Shown here one piece after another: positions 9,636 to 18,390 of a stretch of 64,000 bases of DNA. Below the pieces are notes generated by a model, which was not told where the DNA came from, did not search any database, and was given only the letters and a program-made list of their open reading frames with translations. How positions within the stretch are numbered: position 1 is the first letter of the stretch; each line of letters starts with the position of its first letter. Position numbers and translations under genes: made by a program. The DNA lies in assembly GCF_900129685.1 (NCBI RefSeq), contig NZ_FQWM01000001.1:186001-250000 (forward strand), given 5' to 3'. The stretch is from Cognatishimia maritima. GTDB taxonomy: Bacteria > Pseudomonadota > Alphaproteobacteria > Rhodobacterales > Rhodobacteraceae.

Positions 9636-9687
9636 TTACCCTAAAAAGCTGAATGAATTGCGAAAGATGTGCCTTGCCGGCACGTTC

Positions 9688-10407
9688 TCAGTATTCCAAC
9701 AACAAATTCACCCGCCGGTTTTGCCGTCCCTTGTTTTCGATCTTGCCAAGTTGCACGTGGCCGATTTCTCCGGTGCGGGCGACGTGGGTGCCGCCGCAGG
9801 GTTGCAGATCGACTTGCTCTGCGCCCTCTCCGATACGGATGAGACGGACGCGCCCGTTGCCGCGCGGGGGTTGCACGGACATGGTTTTGACAAGGCTCGG
9901 ATTGGCATCAAGCTCTGCGTCGGTGATCCAATCCTGCGTTACAGGTAGATCCTGCGCGATCAATTGGTTGAGTTGGTGTTCGATAAAGTCTTTGTCCGTC
10001 AGGGCCTCTGGCATATCGAAATCCAACCGGCCTTTTTCTGTGCCGATGGATCCGCCCGTGACAGGCAGCGGGATCACGACGGATAACAGATGCAGCGCCG
10101 TGTGGACGCGCATATGGCGGTAGCGGCGTTCCCAGTTGAGGCGTTGGATCACTTCGCTGCCCACAGGCGGCAGAGCGACGGGTTCGGCGGGAACAAGGGC
10201 GATATCATCGTTGCCTGCTTTGACAGCTGTGGCAATCGAAAGGGTGCCGGTGCCCCAAACCAGATGCCCGCTGTCGCCCGGTTGACCACCGCCGGTTGGG
10301 TAGAAAACGCTTGTATCCAGGATGATTCCGCCCTCGGGCGTATGTCCGACAACTGTTGCGGTGGTTTCGCGCAAGTAGGCGTCGTCGCGGAACAGGTTTT
10401 GGGTCAT
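9688..10407 (-). CDS. Alanyl-tRNA editing protein (AlaX type)
   Basis: A 239-aa stand-alone homologue of the AlaRS editing domain, which deacylates Ser- or Gly-tRNA(Ala) in trans. The zinc motif is split as H102-x3-H106 (HTALH) and C204-x3-H208 (CGGTH). An N-terminal beta-barrel portion (PTGGGQPGDSG) corresponds to the AlaXM form. It overlaps the upstream mscS-like gene by 4 bases, so the two are translationally coupled. The window also holds full-length alaS with its own editing domain. Substrate preference is not determinable here. Confidence 0.88.
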   Translation of the reverse strand: MTQNLFRDDAYLRETTATVVGHTPEGGIILDTSVFYPTGGGQPGDSGHLVWGTGTLSIATAVKAGNDDIALVPAEPVALPPVGSEVIQRLNWERRYRHMRVHTALHLLSVVIPLPVTGGSIGTEKGRLDFDMPEALTDKDFIEHQLNQLIAQDLPVTQDWITDAELDANPSLVKTMSVQPPRGNGRVRLIRIGEGAEQVDLQPCGGTHVARTGEIGHVQLGKIENKGRQNRRVNLLLEY

Positions 10408-12782
10408 TCTGCGTCGTCTTTCTTGTCGTCTTTTGGCGCGGTCTCTGGTGTGACGGGCGGGCCAACAGGCGTTTCTGGCTGCGCATTTGGGCGCAATGTT
10501 TCCGGGTTGCGGAGCCAGATATCTGTCTGAGCAAAGGGAATCTCGATGCCTTCATCCATAAAGCGTTGGGCAATGCTGTGGTTGAGGTCGGAATGCACCA
10601 CCATCATCAGGTTGATGTCACGTAGGATCGCGCGGATTTCGAAGTCAAGCGAACTTGCCCCGAACCCGCGGAACAGCACAGCCGGCTCCGGGTAGGACAT
10701 GATGGTTTGATGTGAGGCGGCAATCTCTTTCAAAATCTTTTCGACGCGGCGCGGATCGGTGCCATAGGCGACCCCCACGGGCACGATCAATCGCCCGATC
10801 GTATTGCCGCGCGTGTAATTGGTGACAACGCCGCTGACGAGGTCGGCGTTTGGAATGATGACATCGGTGCGGTCAAAGGTTTCCATGCGGGTGGAGCGCA
10901 CAGAGATATCGCGCACATAGCCCATATTGCCGTTGACCTCGATCCAGTCACCTTCAGAGACCGGACGTTCGATCAGCAAGATGATGCCGCTGACGAAGTT
11001 TGAAACCACGTTTTGCAGGCCGAAACCAATGCCGACCGACAACGCACCAGCGACAAGTGCGATGGAACTGAGGTCTACGCCCGCCGCATTGATCGCAATC
11101 AGCGCGGCGAGGAAAATACCGATATAGCCAAGTCCCGCAACAATGGCGTTCTGTCCACCAAGGTCGAGTTTGGTCTTGGGCAGGATCGTGTTCTTGAGAG
11201 CGCCCTGCGCCAGCCGTGTCATCGTGTAGCCCACGATGAAAATCAGCAGGAAGGTAAAGAAATCCATCGGCGAGAGGCGCGTTTCGCCAAATTGCACCCC
11301 GTCTGACATTGTGCGCCAAAGTTCCGCAAGATCAGAGGCACGGGCACCCCAGACGAGCGCAAGCACGGGAAGTGATGCAATGGCGAGCATACCGCCCATC
11401 AAGACCGGGATCAGACTGTCTCGCCCATTGTCCGCTGCCCCGGTGACAAGGGCAAACACCAACATTACCACTCGCTGTAGGATGACAACAGCCGCAAGCA
11501 CTTGCAGCGTTGTGATGGCCGGGAAGATAATGCGCTGGCTCGCGTTGAAATAGCCAACTATGGCAAGGGCTACACCGAACACTGCAACCGCATTTAAGGC
11601 GCGCGCCAAAAGGCTGATCAAGCGATCCGTCGGAGAGGCCGTATCATCCGTCTCACGTTGTTTCAACAACTGGGCCAGACGCCACAATGCAAAGCATGCG
11701 ACCACAAATACCGGCAGATAGATCACCGCCGCGGTGGCGTCCGACCACCGGTCGTGTTCGGCGATTGCAGCCAGCAAAACCTGTAGCGCCAACACAGCCC
11801 CAAGCACGCTTGAGTAGACCCGACCTGCGGCGCGTTGGTCGTCTGACAATTTGATCAGCGGCTCGATCTTGACTGTTTTTGGAAAAATTTGTGCTGCCAA
11901 CCAAATTGAAGCCAGGAACTGAAACCCCGCCCAAATTAGATTCGACAAGAACAACTCTCCGCGCAGTCCTGGCAGATCGGTTGCATAGGCCGCCAAGATC
12001 AGGGCTTGCAGCCCGACCAATGGCAAAAGGACCTGGCCCAAAGAGACGGCGAGCCCTGCGAGCCAGTGCCCAACGGATGAAGATCTGACCTGTATCTTTT
12101 GGGATAGCCGATCAAACCACGCCCGACTGCGTGCCAAAAGCAAAAAAGCGACAGCTAAGAGGAAGATAACCTCCGGTGCGTTCGCGCGCATTTCGGCCTG
12201 CTGGATCGGGTTTTTCCACGCAACGACGCTTTCATTCCAAGTAGCATGTGCAGAGGTCACGAAGTGTTCGAATGCTTCTGGCCAATGAGCTGGGTTTAGC
12301 GGCGAAGGACCACGTTGCACCAATCGGTCTGACTGGCGGTCACGAATGATTTCGTCGATCCCATTGATCAGCGCGTCGGCCTCTGTATAGGCCACTTCAG
12401 CCGATTGCACCGGCGCGCGAAGTGCCGAAAGGCTGGCGTTCAAAGAACTGCGTTGGGTCGCAATTTCAGCGGGTTCTTCGCCATCCTCCGGGGCTTTGCC
12501 CAAGGCAGCGAGCTGACTGTTGACGACCTCAATCGCTTTGGCATTCGTGTCTCGGGCTTTGTCAAATTTGTCGCGCCACTCCACCAGTTGTGATCGCAGT
12601 TCTCCCAATGCTACGTCACTTGCGCGGCCCGCTTCAATCGCTTCGGTCGAACGCGCGGCCACATCCTGCCAAGACGCGTAGTCTGGCGTTGTGGCTGTTT
12701 GTGCCCAAAGAAAAACCGTGCTGATGAGGACCAGCACGGTTGCAGTGAAAACGCGGAACGCGTTGATCATGGTGGCCCTCAT
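10404..12782 (-). CDS. Large MscS-family mechanosensitive channel (DUF3772)
   Basis: A 792-aa inner-membrane protein. Residues 1-28 form a signal segment. A long periplasmic, helical DUF3772-like region follows (~35-190). A run of about ten transmembrane helices (~205-600) leads into the MscS pore helix and beta domain (GIGFGLQNVVSNFVSGIILL; VNGNMGYVRDISVRSTRME). A short charged C-terminal tail ends the protein. Such channels release solutes on hypo-osmotic shock. The start codon overlaps the cysK stop by 4 bases, and the stop overlaps the alaX-type start, so it belongs to the trgA-trgB-cysK transcription unit. Confidence 0.9.
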   Translation of the reverse strand: MRATMINAFRVFTATVLVLISTVFLWAQTATTPDYASWQDVAARSTEAIEAGRASDVALGELRSQLVEWRDKFDKARDTNAKAIEVVNSQLAALGKAPEDGEEPAEIATQRSSLNASLSALRAPVQSAEVAYTEADALINGIDEIIRDRQSDRLVQRGPSPLNPAHWPEAFEHFVTSAHATWNESVVAWKNPIQQAEMRANAPEVIFLLAVAFLLLARSRAWFDRLSQKIQVRSSSVGHWLAGLAVSLGQVLLPLVGLQALILAAYATDLPGLRGELFLSNLIWAGFQFLASIWLAAQIFPKTVKIEPLIKLSDDQRAAGRVYSSVLGAVLALQVLLAAIAEHDRWSDATAAVIYLPVFVVACFALWRLAQLLKQRETDDTASPTDRLISLLARALNAVAVFGVALAIVGYFNASQRIIFPAITTLQVLAAVVILQRVVMLVFALVTGAADNGRDSLIPVLMGGMLAIASLPVLALVWGARASDLAELWRTMSDGVQFGETRLSPMDFFTFLLIFIVGYTMTRLAQGALKNTILPKTKLDLGGQNAIVAGLGYIGIFLAALIAINAAGVDLSSIALVAGALSVGIGFGLQNVVSNFVSGIILLIERPVSEGDWIEVNGNMGYVRDISVRSTRMETFDRTDVIIPNADLVSGVVTNYTRGNTIGRLIVPVGVAYGTDPRRVEKILKEIAASHQTIMSYPEPAVLFRGFGASSLDFEIRAILRDINLMMVVHSDLNHSIAQRFMDEGIEIPFAQTDIWLRNPETLRPNAQPETPVGPPVTPETAPKDDKKDDAE

Positions 12783-13813
12783 ACGTCTTCGAATACGCCC
12801 GGAATGCTTTGCGGCCCTGCGGTCAACCAGCTTGGCGTTGGCAGGCCTTTGGATTTCAGGAAGTCCGGGTTGAAGAGTTTGGATTGATAACGTGTGCCAT
12901 AGTCACAAAGCATGGTCACAATGGTATGACCCGGCCCCATGTCTTTGGCCATTTTGATCGCGCCAGCAACGTTGATGCCAGAGGATCCGCCAAGGCACAG
13001 CCCTTCGTCGGTCAAGAGATCAAAGACCACCGGAAGCGCTTCTTCGTCGGTCACTTGATAGAGCATATCAGGTGTGAAGCCTTCGAGGTTCGCGGTCACA
13101 CGCCCCTGCCCGATGCCTTCGGTGATCGATGTGCCCTCGGCATTGGCAGCACCATCACGATATATAGTGAACATACCAGAGCCCATCGGGTCAGAGAGGG
13201 CGACTTTGACGCCTTTGGGCTGCAGGGCTGCGCCAACACCGGCAAGGGTGCCACCAGATCCAACAGCGCAGACAAAACCATCAACTTTGCCGCCGGTTTG
13301 ATCCCAGATCTCAGGGCCAGTGGTTTCAACATGCGCCTGGCGGTTTGCGACGTTGTCAAACTGGTTCGCCCAGATTGCGCCGTTGGCCTCGGTCTTGTTC
13401 AGCTCTTCGGCAAGTCGGCCAGAATAGCGCACGTAGTTGTTCGGGTTCTTGTAAGGCGCTGCTGGCACCTGCACGAGCTCCGCCCCCGCAAGGCGGATCA
13501 TGTCTTTCTTTTCTTGGCTTTGCGTCTCGGGGATGACGATCACGGTATTGAAACCCATCGACGCGCCCACCAGCGCAAGGCCGATCCCAGTATTGCCTGC
13601 GGTGCCTTCAACAATTGTGCCGCCCGGGCGCAGGTCGCCGCGCGCGATGGCATCTTTGATAATGTAAAGCGCCGCGCGGTCTTTGACCGATTGACCGGGG
13701 TTCATAAACTCGGCTTTGCCCCAGATCTCGCACCCGGTTTCTTCACTGGCCTTGTTCAGGCGGATGAGAGGGGTGTTGCCGATCGCATCGGCGAGGTTGC
13801 GAGGGTTACGCAT
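12779..13813 (-). CDS. cysK: Cysteine synthase (CysK family)
   Basis: A 344-aa PLP enzyme making cysteine from O-acetylserine and sulfide. The PLP lysine is K44 in NPGQSVKDRAA. The substrate loop EGTAGNTGIG and the phosphate cup GSGGTLAG are present. The ATG at 13813 (MRNPRNLADAIGNTPLIRL) is preferred to the open frame reaching 13840. It follows trgB and overlaps the mscS-like gene by 4 bases. In Rhodobacter, cysK lies beside trgAB and contributes to tellurite resistance, which matches this order. The MNPGQSVKDRA form is found in some CBS-like paralogues, so exact substrate use is inferred. Confidence 0.88.
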   Translation of the reverse strand: MRNPRNLADAIGNTPLIRLNKASEETGCEIWGKAEFMNPGQSVKDRAALYIIKDAIARGDLRPGGTIVEGTAGNTGIGLALVGASMGFNTVIVIPETQSQEKKDMIRLAGAELVQVPAAPYKNPNNYVRYSGRLAEELNKTEANGAIWANQFDNVANRQAHVETTGPEIWDQTGGKVDGFVCAVGSGGTLAGVGAALQPKGVKVALSDPMGSGMFTIYRDGAANAEGTSITEGIGQGRVTANLEGFTPDMLYQVTDEEALPVVFDLLTDEGLCLGGSSGINVAGAIKMAKDMGPGHTIVTMLCDYGTRYQSKLFNPDFLKSKGLPTPSWLTAGPQSIPGVFEDV

Positions 13814-13879
13814 AGGAGCGCCTTTCGAGTCATATTTCAAAACGTCTTCCGCCCTGTCTATGGAAAAGGCGGTGTGAAC

Positions 13880-15004
13880 TCAAGCCGATGCACGCAGCCG
13901 ATCACGGTGTCGTGCCAGCCAAAGCGCTGCCAGAACCAGCGGTGCATTTGCTGCCCCGTAATTGTCGACCATATCCATAAGCGCCTCAAACGAAAAAAGA
14001 TGCGAACGGATGTCTTCGGCTTCGTGATCAAGCCCGGCAACCCCAGTGATGTCATCCGGCAGATCGGCCTCCCCCACAAAAATGTGAAAGAACTCTGTAT
14101 TACATCCTGGTGAGGCATAAACCTTGGCAATCGGGTGCAGCGTTTCGACGGTCACCCGTGCCTCTTCCCAGGCTTCGCGACGGGCAGATTGTTCGGGCGT
14201 TTCGCCTGCATCGATACGGCCAGCGACAGGTTCCAGCATCCATGGGTTCGGGTCGTGACGTGCCCATGGGCCTGCGCGGAATTGTTCGATCAACAGGACG
14301 CGGTCGCGTTTGACATCATAAGGCAGCAACAGCGCGGCATCCGTGCCGACAAAGACTTCGCGCTGCACATTTTCAACTTTGCCACCGCCAAATGCGCGGT
14401 GGCTTAATGTGTGCTGCTCTAGCGTGAAATAGCCCGCGTGTTTGACCTCCATCAACGTGTCAGTAACATCCGCGCGGGTGTAGCCACTGGGACTAAGGGA
14501 GTAGGATCGCGCCTGAGCGCTGAGACGAGAGGCCGCGCGACCGCGGATGGTCGGGAACATGAAATCCAGATCTTTGTCGGATTTCTCGCCAAAATAGCTC
14601 ATCACTTCCTTGGCGGCCAAAGTTGTCAGATCGCCCCATTTGCTTTGCCAGTCCTCGAAACGCCAAGGTCCGGCAGCTTTCAGTCGCCCGGGCATCGGGA
14701 AATAGACCCTAGCTGAGACTGTCGTGCCCTCCGTTTGAATGTCGATGGGCGTCAGCGAATAGTCAAAGCCGCCTTCATAGAAGTTGAGCCGTGCGACCTC
14801 CTCGTCTGTAATATCTTCGACAAGAATGCCCTCGGCACCACGTCCGCCAAACACGATAACGGGAAAATCGGCGCCTTCTACGGCGCAGGCGCTATAGCCT
14901 TCGGCAATGCCGTGGCGATACAAATTGGGGTCCAGTGCACGTCCGAGAACTGTCTCCAGCAGCGGAATGTGCCGGAGGGTTCCGTAAAAAAAGAATGTCG
15001 ACAA
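13880..15004 (-). CDS. trgB: TrgB: gamma-glutamylcyclotransferase-like + NUDIX fusion
   Basis: A 374-aa two-domain protein. Residues 1-~130 form an AIG2/GGCT-like domain (FFYGTLRH at the start). Residues ~185-365 are a NUDIX hydrolase of ADP-ribose pyrophosphatase type. The Nudix box is GRIDAGETPEQSARREAWEE, canonical except that Arg replaces the usual Gly after EEA. The start is TTG at 15004, two bases after the trgA stop, with GGAG upstream. TrgB is named from the trgA-trgB-cysK order known in Rhodobacter sphaeroides, where the genes raise tellurite resistance. The biochemical activity of the N-terminal domain is unknown. Confidence 0.82.
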   Translation of the reverse strand: MSTFFFYGTLRHIPLLETVLGRALDPNLYRHGIAEGYSACAVEGADFPVIVFGGRGAEGILVEDITDEEVARLNFYEGGFDYSLTPIDIQTEGTTVSARVYFPMPGRLKAAGPWRFEDWQSKWGDLTTLAAKEVMSYFGEKSDKDLDFMFPTIRGRAASRLSAQARSYSLSPSGYTRADVTDTLMEVKHAGYFTLEQHTLSHRAFGGGKVENVQREVFVGTDAALLLPYDVKRDRVLLIEQFRAGPWARHDPNPWMLEPVAGRIDAGETPEQSARREAWEEARVTVETLHPIAKVYASPGCNTEFFHIFVGEADLPDDITGVAGLDHEAEDIRSHLFSFEALMDMVDNYGAANAPLVLAALWLARHRDRLRASA

Positions 15005-15006
15005 AT

Positions 15007-15447
15007 CTATCTCCAGCGTCGGGAGGTGGCTTCGGCCAAAAGGCCGCTAAAAACCGCGCCACCCAGTAACGTCATCAAAATATTGGGTCGTAGCAGCAGA
15101 AGGCCATTCTCGGTCATCATCGAAAAGATCGATTGGATTGCCTCGGAAACGCTATCATAACGAAGGCTGCGCGAGTTTTCGAACATGATCCAGAAGGCGT
15201 GCACAAAGAGCACGACCAGAACCATGGCGATCATCCCAGTCAGCCCGCCATTGATCCCGGACAATACACCACGCCCGGCTTTGGCCCCGATCAGCTTCCA
15301 CCCAATGATGGCGGCGATACCAGCGTTGAAAAACGAAAAATAGCCGAAATCGGTGCCTTCCGGCATCAAGGGTTTGAACTGCTCTGACGCCACAAAGGCG
15401 ACCAGCGCAAGCGCAATGGCGGACATGAGTTTGGCGGCTGTTGGCAT
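15007..15447 (-). CDS. trgA: TrgA family membrane protein (tellurite resistance-associated)
   Basis: A 146-aa inner-membrane protein with four predicted helices (about residues 8-25, 35-52, 68-88 and 118-138). The sequence (MPTAAKLMSAIALALVAF; MPEGTDFGYFSFFNAG) fits the TrgA family of Rhodobacteraceae. It is the first gene of the trgA-trgB-cysK-mscS-like unit. Its molecular role is unknown; in Rhodobacter trgAB raises tellurite resistance. No metal-binding motif is evident. Confidence 0.82.
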   Translation of the reverse strand: MPTAAKLMSAIALALVAFVASEQFKPLMPEGTDFGYFSFFNAGIAAIIGWKLIGAKAGRGVLSGINGGLTGMIAMVLVVLFVHAFWIMFENSRSLRYDSVSEAIQSIFSMMTENGLLLLRPNILMTLLGGAVFSGLLAEATSRRWR

Positions 15448-15545
15448 TGTTGACCTGTTTCACTGACCCCTAGGGCAAAACTACCGTCAGCGGGGTTGGC
15501 AATGCAAGCCTTGAGGGGCATCGCCAGCCCGTACCGGTGGACGTT

Positions 15546-16766
15546 TCAGAGGAATTCGTCCAGCGCGGCCATCAGCTTTTGAATATCGGTTTGATCTGTG
15601 TAATGCACAAAACTCAGACGCAGGACGCCGGGATCAGCAGGCACTTTTTGCGCTTCAAGTGCGCGGACGGCATAGAAACCACCTGCCCCAGCCATGATGC
15701 CGCGTGTCGCAAGTTTGGCCGCAATCTCTGCCGGATCAGACTGACACGCCAGCGCCACGGTCGGTGCGCGGGATTGGGCATCTTTTGGGCCAAGGACACG
15801 CACGCTGTTCTTTGTCCCCAAATAGTCCAGCAAAGGCTGCAACAGCGCGGTTTCATGCGCCCGCATTAGGTTATGAACGCCTTCTGCTTTCTCTGTCGGT
15901 TTGCCAAAGATACCATGCGTCTCTGCTAAGGCCTCAAAGTAGTCCACCATCCCGGCGCAGGCTGCGACCTGCGCGTGATCGGGGCCTGCGGGTGTAAAGC
16001 GCTTGTAAAGTGTATCGGCGTTAAAAAAGTGCCCCTGATTTGGGAGCATCTGCCCAAGGTTCCGCCGGATGGCCATGATCCCTTGGTGCGGGCCATAGGT
16101 TTTGTAGGCCGAGAAAAGGTAAATATCCGCGCCAAGTGAGCCGACATTTGGCAAACCATGCGGCGCATAGCTGACCCCATCAACGCAGACAAAAGCCCCT
16201 GCGGCATGGGCAAGCGCGGTGATTTCCACGACCGGGTTGATCTCTCCGACGACGTTGGAGCAGTGCGGGAAGCATACGAGCCGCACGTTTTCATCAAGCA
16301 GCGCTTGCAGATCCTTTGGATCAAGGTGGCCCGTTTCAGGATTAATGTGCCATTCGCGCACCTCAATGCCCGCATCGGCCAACCTGCGCCAAGGGCCGGT
16401 GTTGGCCTCATGGTCCTGATCCGTCACGATGATCGCTTCACCCGGAGACATCCATTGCCGAAAGGCCTGCGCCAGAACGTAGGCGTTTTGGGTAGTGGAT
16501 GGCCCAAAGCTGACTTCGTCGGTCTCTAGCCCCATCCATTCTGCAAGACGCGCGCGGGCTTCGTCCATCTCTTCACCTGCAAGGCGGCTGGCCTCATAGG
16601 GCGCATAGGGCTGCACCTTGCGCTGCGTGTAGAAACGCGCCAGCCGGTCAATGACAGGCTTTGCGGTGTAGGACCCCCCGGCGTTTTCAAAGAAGGATTG
16701 GCCTTGCAAAGAAGGCTCCTGAAACGCCGGAAACTGGCTGCGGACGAAGTTGATGTCGAGTGTCAT
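15546..16766 (-). CDS. Cysteine desulfurase-like class V aminotransferase
   Basis: A 406-aa PLP protein. The cofactor lysine is in FSAYKTYGPHQG, and the fold-type I pattern STTQNAY and VCVDGVSYAPHG is clear. It belongs to the 'cysteine desulfurase-like' VC1184-type branch rather than SufS or IscS: the C-terminal part lacks a SufS-like HHC or IscS-like SACSSG catalytic-Cys motif. Desulfurase activity is therefore doubtful, and it may use another amino acid. The neighbours, TrgA and a HIT protein, give no pathway. Start at ATG 16766. Confidence 0.8.
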   Translation of the reverse strand: MTLDINFVRSQFPAFQEPSLQGQSFFENAGGSYTAKPVIDRLARFYTQRKVQPYAPYEASRLAGEEMDEARARLAEWMGLETDEVSFGPSTTQNAYVLAQAFRQWMSPGEAIIVTDQDHEANTGPWRRLADAGIEVREWHINPETGHLDPKDLQALLDENVRLVCFPHCSNVVGEINPVVEITALAHAAGAFVCVDGVSYAPHGLPNVGSLGADIYLFSAYKTYGPHQGIMAIRRNLGQMLPNQGHFFNADTLYKRFTPAGPDHAQVAACAGMVDYFEALAETHGIFGKPTEKAEGVHNLMRAHETALLQPLLDYLGTKNSVRVLGPKDAQSRAPTVALACQSDPAEIAAKLATRGIMAGAGGFYAVRALEAQKVPADPGVLRLSFVHYTDQTDIQKLMAALDEFL

Positions 16767-16796
16767 GGGGACCTTCGTATCATTAGAGTGAACGGG

Positions 16797-17210
16797 CTAC
16801 ATTGCCGCACGAATTTTTTCGGCGTGCTGTTTCAAGACGTCAAAATCTGCCATCTTCCCCGGCGGACGCAGGCCGACTCCTGCGTGACGAGGCAGCACAT
16901 GATAATGCAGATGGAACACCTCTTGCCCACCTGCAGCTTCGTTGAACTGCTGTACAGTGACGCCGTCGGCCTCAAAGGCCTTCATCACGGCATGGCCCAT
17001 TTTCTGAACCGTCGCGAGGCAGGCCGCCAATTGTTCTGGCGTTGCGTCCAGCATATTGCGCGCCGGGGTTTTGGGGATCACCAGACAATGCCCATCTGCA
17101 CGCGGCATGATATCCATGAAGACATAGGTGTTGTCATCTTCATAAAGTTTTTCGCTAGGGATTTCGCCCCGCAGGATTTTCGCAAAAATATTGTCGGTGT
17201 CATATGCCAT
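16797..17210 (-). CDS. HIT family nucleotide hydrolase/transferase
   Basis: A 137-aa HIT-fold protein related to HINT/PKCI proteins, which hydrolyse nucleoside phosphoramidates. The catalytic triad motif is HLHYHVLPR near residues 92-100, with the upstream part IFAKILRGEIPSEKLYEDD typical. The open frame extends to 17300, but the ATG at 17210 (MAYDTDN) matches the usual family start. It lies 30 bases downstream of the class V aminotransferase start, reading the same way. A small inverted repeat GTTGGT-AA-ACCAAC sits at 17245-17258 upstream. Confidence 0.88.
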   Translation of the reverse strand: MAYDTDNIFAKILRGEIPSEKLYEDDNTYVFMDIMPRADGHCLVIPKTPARNMLDATPEQLAACLATVQKMGHAVMKAFEADGVTVQQFNEAAGGQEVFHLHYHVLPRHAGVGLRPPGKMADFDVLKQHAEKIRAAM

Positions 17211-17365
17211 AGTTGATCCAAGCCCGGCTGTAAGGTGTCGCTTTGTTGGTAAACCAACGCGTATTTGTGAATAGAAAAGACGATTTAGCCCAAGATGCAA
17301 GGGCAGAGATTTTCAAACCTTTTCCATCCAGCAGCCTTGCAAAGCACAGCCCATCGCCTTAAATC

Positions 17366-17710
17366 TACCTTGTCCTTCGGGACTATGGACATAAACGCGC
17401 TCGCAATAAGCGGATCGGACCCGGGGGCGGTACCCGGCGTCTCCACCAAACACTCTGGCGGCTTCCTTCATTTGGGGATGTTCATCAGAAGAGCGGGGAC
17501 GAAATAGGATCGACGAACGTCTAAAGGGGTTAGCTTTGTCTCGGCTGTCTGCCACCGTTACCGGCGAAAACTGTACAATTGCAAATGACAATCGTGCTCC
17601 AGTAGCAATGGCCGCGTAAGCGACCGGAGATACTGAAATCTTAAGTCCTGACGCCTAGCGGAGTCAGGCGGGGTTCGTAGGTACCTGGCAACAGAAACCT
17701 ACACTTTCCC
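17366..17710 (+). ncRNA. ssrA: Permuted two-piece tmRNA (alphaproteobacterial type)
   Basis: The gene order is acceptor piece, then intervening sequence, then coding piece, as in alphaproteobacteria. The acceptor piece ends at 17448 with CGTCTCC-A-CCA preceded by the T-arm CCGGG/CCCGG. The coding piece begins at 17495 with GGGGACGAAATAGGATCGAC. GGGGACG pairs with CGTCTCC to give a 7-bp acceptor stem with a G3-U70 wobble, the alanyl-tRNA synthetase identity pair. The tag frame is at 17581-17619, followed by hairpins (CCTGAC/GTCAGG; GTAGGT/ACCTAC). tmRNA rescues stalled ribosomes and marks products for ClpXP. The outer ends are approximate (within ~10 nt). Open frames here on either strand are spurious. 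Confidence 0.93.
17581..17619 (+). other. tmRNA proteolysis-tag reading frame
   Basis: The resume codon GCA opens a frame that encodes ANDNRAPVAMAA and ends in TAA. With the alanine carried by tmRNA the appended tag would be A-ANDNRAPVAMAA. It starts AND like other alphaproteobacterial tags and ends in the Ala-Ala needed by ClpX. It is shorter than the Caulobacter tag. Confidence 0.9.
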
Positions 17711-17782
17711 CCATGGTGTTAACGGATTGGCCAGATTTATCTGACAGTGTTGCTGCATGTTGGCTGCACGGGACGCGTTGGG

Positions 17783-18226
17783 ATGAAAGACACGGAGACA
17801 CCAAGCAAGGTCGAATTGCTGGAGCAATGGTTTCAGCGCGTTTGGATCGAAGGTGATCTGGATGCGGTGGATGAATTCTTTTCTGATGATGCAGAAGCAA
17901 AGGGGTTATTGCCCGAAATGCGGATCGGTCCGCAGGACTATCGGGATTTTGTGCCGTTGATTTTAGCCCTCGTAGAGGATCTGAAAATCGACTTGATCAT
18001 CAATACGGAAGATAACTATTGGATTCAGTCGCTTTACAAGGTCACCGCGCGCGCAACGGCGACTTCCGCACCGATTGTGGTGCTGGGTCAGGTCAGTGTG
18101 AAGGTGCAGGCCAACAAATTCACTGAGGCCTATAATTGCTTTGATTTCATGGGCCTCTTTGAACAACTTGGACAGTTGCCTGAACAATCCATGGCGATTT
18201 GTCTGACCGGCGGCACGTTGAGTTAA
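17783..18226 (+). CDS. NTF2-fold (SnoaL/ester cyclase-like) protein
   Basis: A 147-aa cytosolic protein with the start of a SnoaL-like NTF2 fold: VELLEQWFQRVWIEGDLDAVDEFFSDDAEAKG, then GPQDYRDFVPLI. Members of this fold include small cyclases, isomerases and binding proteins. No catalytic set can be recognised, so function is open. The start at ATG 17783 is chosen over an open frame reaching 17747, which would overlap no conserved sequence. It lies 70 bases after the tmRNA and reads the same way. Confidence 0.65.
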   Translation: MKDTETPSKVELLEQWFQRVWIEGDLDAVDEFFSDDAEAKGLLPEMRIGPQDYRDFVPLILALVEDLKIDLIINTEDNYWIQSLYKVTARATATSAPIVVLGQVSVKVQANKFTEAYNCFDFMGLFEQLGQLPEQSMAICLTGGTLS

Positions 18227-18390
18227 GCCAAGCCGAGATGGTGGTTGCCTCGGATGCCGACCTAATAGCGCGCGTCCGGCGGGTTGACCTTGGCGCTCAG
18301 ATGCCTATCCAATAGGCCATGGGGTTTGCGATATCCCCGTGAGGCTTAGGCCGAATGATCGCATCCTTGTCACAAAACAAAGGGTGCAGC

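Noticed and set aside
17313-17591. A 92-aa open frame on the minus strand
   Set aside because: It is antisense to the permuted tmRNA gene. The conserved RNA sequence explains why such a frame recurs in related genomes.
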